Assembly: GCA_017165825.1 (NCBI GenBank)
Contig: CM029367.1
Location: 11,175,183 to 11,239,182, forward strand
DNA length: 64,000 nucleotides
Reading direction: 5' to 3'
DNA from: Hepsetus odoe
Taxonomy: Eukaryota; Chordata; Actinopteri; Characiformes; Hepsetidae
Part shown: one piece after another, positions 61,701 through 64,000 of the stretch
Numbering within the stretch: the first letter of the stretch is position 1
How the letters are laid out: the number at the start of each line of letters is the position of its first letter
The notes under the pieces: model-generated
Told to the model about the DNA's origin: nothing
Databases searched by the model: none
What the model saw: the letters and a program-made list of their open reading frames with translations, nothing else
Position numbers and translations under genes: made by a program

Positions 61701-62199
61701 CACAAAATAAATATATAATTGTTTAGAAATATTTCTCCAGGCTTCCTAAAGTACAAAGTTTTTGGCTCTCATTTTCTGTCCAGTCCCTTCACCCGACCAG
61801 TTTCAGAGGACTGTTTTTAGTTTGTTGAGCCAATCAGTGACCTTCGTCTGAACAAAGAGCAAAGCCGTCTAACTTAAGGCACGAAGCAATGAAGAAACAG
61901 GTACAGATGATTTCCGATCATTAGGCTGGTGATGATCAGGCTAGTTTACTGGAGATGAGCAATACTGAGTGGTCGGGACCACTTTTGCTCGGTATTGTTT
62001 TATATTGATATAAAATATGTGTCTATGTGTATATATTTGTATGTACCAGTACTGTGCAAAACTCTGAGCAGGAAAAAAGTCCAGGTGGAAAACATTTGAG
62101 AAGCAGTGATGTTGTGAACTTACCTATGATCTGAGCAGCAGACATTGTCAGGAGGGCAGTGAGAGCCAGAAACAGATCAGCCAGCACAGAGAACCCCAT
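50052..62199 (-). CDS. oit3: OIT3-like D8C/EGF/ZP-domain secreted protein (545 aa)
   Basis: Liver-type zona pellucida-domain protein of the uromodulin group. Minus-strand exons in order: 62124-62199, 58588-58956, 58370-58483, 57409-57531, 56853-56975, 55601-55761, 52732-53144, 51273-51372, 50052-50210; lengths 76, 369, 114, 123, 123, 161, 413, 100, 159, total 1638 bases, i.e. 545 residues plus stop, the same length as human OIT3. All junctions are GT-AG and phase-consistent. The first exon gives a signal peptide (MGFSVLADLFLALTALLTMS). The second encodes the eight-cysteine D8C domain (GEWYRFTGMAGDAMPTF). Three EGF-like modules follow (residues about 149-268), the middle one starting DVNEC, a calcium-binding form. 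The ZP domain occupies about 270-520. No transmembrane segment or GPI signal is seen, so it should be secreted. It lies tail-to-tail with pla2g12b, as in human 10q22. Confidence 0.97.
50213..50258. repeat. (AC)23 array forming the last oit3 splice acceptor
   Basis: On the minus strand it is a TG array ending in TAG, directly before the exon 50052-50210. Confidence 0.95.
50975..51206 (-). mobile_element. tRNA-derived SINE, type A, inverted
   Basis: Lies in the last oit3 intron, just downstream (on the minus strand) of the 51273-51372 exon. AAGTGACTATTCCTGTCATT, GCTCAAGGGTACCTCAAGG and TCCACTAGGCCACTGCTGCC mark its end, core and head. Confidence 0.8.
51545..51900. mobile_element. Mariner-type MITE, inverted
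   Basis: Left end ACTAGATGTCCAAAGATTTG with internal TCACTCCAGAGAACACACTT and CACTGCTCCACAGCCCAATG; related to the copy at 40560. Confidence 0.55.
51925..52690. mobile_element. Fold-back MITE-like element, copy 2, split by a SINE
   Basis: Same ends and hairpin arms as the 6930-7485 element: ATGCTGTAAACAAAGAATGC at the left and CACACCTGCCTAAAACTTTT at the right. The right arm is interrupted at about 52313-52548 by a type A SINE. It lies in the oit3 intron between 51372 and 52732. Confidence 0.75.
52313..52548 (+). mobile_element. tRNA-derived SINE, type A, nested and intact-looking
   Basis: A-box TGGCCTAGTGG and B-box GGTTCGATTCC are near consensus. The core TGCCCTGAGGTACCCTTGAG and end CACAATGACAAGAATTTTCA are complete. 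Confidence 0.88.
54575..54833 (-). mobile_element. tRNA-derived SINE, type A, inverted
   Basis: Full-length copy in the oit3 intron 53145-55600, head at the right end (AACACTAGGCCACCGCTGCC). Confidence 0.85.
54940..55169 (-). mobile_element. tRNA-derived SINE, type A, inverted
   Basis: A second copy about 105 bases away in the same orientation. It lacks the GAGCAGTGATGGGGA part of the core (internal deletion). Confidence 0.83.
56853..58483 (-). CDS. oit3: oit3 EGF-module exons
   Basis: Three exons (58370-58483, 57409-57531, 56853-56975) each encode one EGF-like unit. The first is short (ECTGPDCPPEPVCHCPAGT). The second is calcium-binding (DVNECEKGNGGCAEVC). The third has CHSMNGGCSHSCSEEHDSYY. 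All start in the same phase, so any one could be skipped or gained without a frameshift. Confidence 0.93.
58588..58956 (-). CDS. oit3: oit3 D8C-domain exon
   Basis: Residues about 26-148. It opens DPCSAYISLNEPWRNTEY and includes CIEENHCGTHAPIWMNGSHP and YYVYRLPRPAVCFHVYCG. The cysteine spacing and an NGS glycosylation site match OIT3, GP2 and uromodulin D8C domains. Confidence 0.95.
58957..62123. other. First oit3 intron
   Basis: Holds a type C SINE (60935-61112) and AT-rich sequence. I see no exon or RNA gene. Confidence 0.6.
60935..61112 (-). mobile_element. tRNA-derived SINE, type C, inverted
   Basis: Minus-strand reading: head GGTGGTGTCGGTGATCTAGT, body, end GTCGCTCTGGATAAGAGCGT then CTGCCAAATGCCGCAAATG. 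Confidence 0.85.
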
Positions 62200-64000
62200 G
62201 CTCTTAGGTTTCGCTCAAGGTTTCAGTGGGACTAATCAGCTTCAGGCTGTTATGAAGCTCACTGGGAAAGGGTAGAGTCTTTAATACTGGAGCCTGTTAT
62301 CTCTGTGCATGAAAAGCACAGTGTGAGTTATTGCTTGGGGCAGTGTAATTGTGTTTGTTGTGGCACAGCGGACAGTACATCTGTCTCCCCTTGACCTCTT
62401 GTCCTGTCCCCTCATCCCTGTCTGCAACACACACCCCTCCGGCCAGTGACAAGACCATCCTCTCATTGTTTTTGGACTCAAGCTTATCCTACAAAGCCTG
62501 CAGCCTCTCCCAGCACCAGTTCTTCTGTCCCGTATTCCCCCCCAGAAAAAGATATGGACAAATTTGGTAGTAGACTTCCATGAAATAAGAGCACACAACC
62601 ACTCTGAGATAATGAACTAATAGTTCAACACAAACCAGAGAAAAAAGTTTTGGATTTAACTATAAAAATAGCCTTTAACGTAATATTTTTGTTCCAACAA
62701 GCATTCTCTGCGGATCTTCTCTGCAACTTCCGTGTCTGCCAGCAGGTATTGTTGCACATTGTCATTTTTATCAGGCTTGGGTGCTTTAACTTGTGTGTTA
62801 TGGGTCATTATCATGCTGAAGGACCCATGACCTGCAATTGTGCTACAAAAGGTGACGGATGGTGCATTCAGACAGTGTCGAACCTTGACCTTGGAGTTCA
62901 GCGAGAAGGTCTTGGGATGTTTTCCTGGCATCTTTGTCTGTATTGTTTTGCGTTGTTTTTCTGATCAACATTAGAGTTCCTTTTCTCTCCTGGCCACATC
63001 CTGGGAGATGCGGTTCCATAAACCTTTTATTTCTTAATATTTGCAAATAAGCAGTAAATCATTTCTTTTCATGCTCTAATTAGTTCCCTATCTCAAATAC
63101 TAAAGGCGTGCAGGTATGCATGAAGAAACTGCTTTAAATTGAATCACTTTTCAGCAGAATTGAATTAACGTTTCAATAAACTGTAAGGGTATCAACAAAT
63201 TTGTTCACGTCTGTATACCATACATCTCTTGGCAGTTGCCCAGAAATCTCTTCTCTTACTAAAATAGAGAAGTCTCTCTCTCTCTCGAAACTGCTTTCAA
63301 GTCTCCCATCTTACCAATTCCACTTAGAGCACAGATTAAAGACATGTCCCTTGTGTTCTTCACGGTAGTGCAAATTGGAAAGAAACCCTATTCATTGGTG
63401 ACTCTGGAGCTGAAAAAATGGTTAAGGGTAATCCTAGCAAGTGGTGAGTGTTCCTGGGGGTGTCTTTCACCATCGTTTCTCAAGAAGCCTTCAGGGATCA
63501 CTAAATCGACATATGGAATGTTACTGACAGCTAGACAAAATTAGGTCTTTTTTAATTAAACCAACTGCTTCATTAACCGATGGGGCTGTTAAGCTTCAGC
63601 TGAAACGTGTCAAGCTTATGAGATGAACATACAAAAGCACCACATGAACTTTTGCCCCAGACAGCAGGCTTTAAGGAAAGCACCCAGTCAGGACAGATAA
63701 TGAAGACACAGCAGTTTGGACACACCAGTTGACTAAAGGGCATTTATGTGACTTCATGCAAACTTCTGGAAATACCAATAGTGCTAGAACCTGCTGACGT
63801 CCACTGTAAACTCCATTTTTTATCAGGTAGGAAGCAGACGACAGGAAGGACGAGAGCTATTGCAGATTGTAAATTTTAAAAGGTCAAGGTTGGGCTGTTT
63901 TGTCCTCATGTAAACAAGTGAATCCAAATTATAAATGAGTTCATTTTGTCAGTGGACCAGATTTAACAATCAAGACCCCTTTTTACACTGAAGAGCAGAT
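62200..64000. other. Upstream flank of oit3
   Basis: Contains the oit3 promoter by position, but no TATA box or named motif is clear. A CT run lies at 63274-63286. No gene seen. Confidence 0.5.

Noticed and set aside
62656..62964. Open frames of about 90-104 codons on both strands upstream of oit3
   Set aside because: No recognisable domain, no splice context and no codon-usage support; treated as chance.

Overview
The window is vertebrate nuclear DNA from a ray-finned fish, most likely a teleost. The evidence is four intron-rich genes with canonical vertebrate proteins, compact introns packed with tRNA-derived SINEs, Tc1/mariner elements and MITE-like repeats, and very long CA/TG and GATA microsatellites. 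Nothing here is bacterial or viral, and I found no CRISPR, prophage or gene cluster. Species cannot be fixed from the sequence.

Layout. (1) Positions 1-25449, + strand: the last 20 coding exons of pde10a (cAMP/cGMP phosphodiesterase 10A), covering the end of the N-terminal region, GAF-A, GAF-B and the catalytic HD domain. The start codon lies upstream of the window. (2) 25450-31500: the pde10a 3' UTR region, then repeat-rich intergenic DNA with a complete but decayed Tc1-like transposon. (3) 31500-40183, + strand: the fish orthologue of human C6orf118, a coiled-coil protein. It has a CpG-rich start with an RFX X-box, a 1.15-kb GATA-type array in its 5' intron, and nine coding exons (448 aa). 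(4) 42343-47160, + strand: pla2g12b, a secretory-pathway PLA2-like protein that lacks the catalytic histidine and ends in KDEL (four exons, 249 aa). (5) 50052-62199, - strand: oit3, with a D8C domain, EGF modules and a ZP domain (nine exons, 545 aa), converging tail-to-tail on pla2g12b. (6) 62200-64000: the oit3 upstream region, with no gene seen.

Exon boundaries were set by hand. All junctions keep reading phase; introns are GT-AG except one GC-AG intron in the C6orf118 orthologue. pde10a and C6orf118 are neighbours in human (6q27), as are PLA2G12B and OIT3 (10q22), so the window joins two gene pairs that are separate in human. pla2g12b and oit3 are both liver-type genes: PLA2G12B acts in lipoprotein assembly and OIT3 is a liver ZP-domain protein. 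pde10a is a signalling enzyme and the C6orf118 orthologue is probably cilium- or testis-related; no shared pathway across all four is evident.

I found no clearly new biological system. The points most worth checking are the CA/TG arrays that form the splice acceptors of three exons and flank both sides of the last oit3 exon; the KDEL end and promoter DR1 motifs of pla2g12b; the X-box plus forkhead pair at the C6orf118 orthologue; a GC-AG intron; and SINE families that share a tRNA head but carry different bodies.
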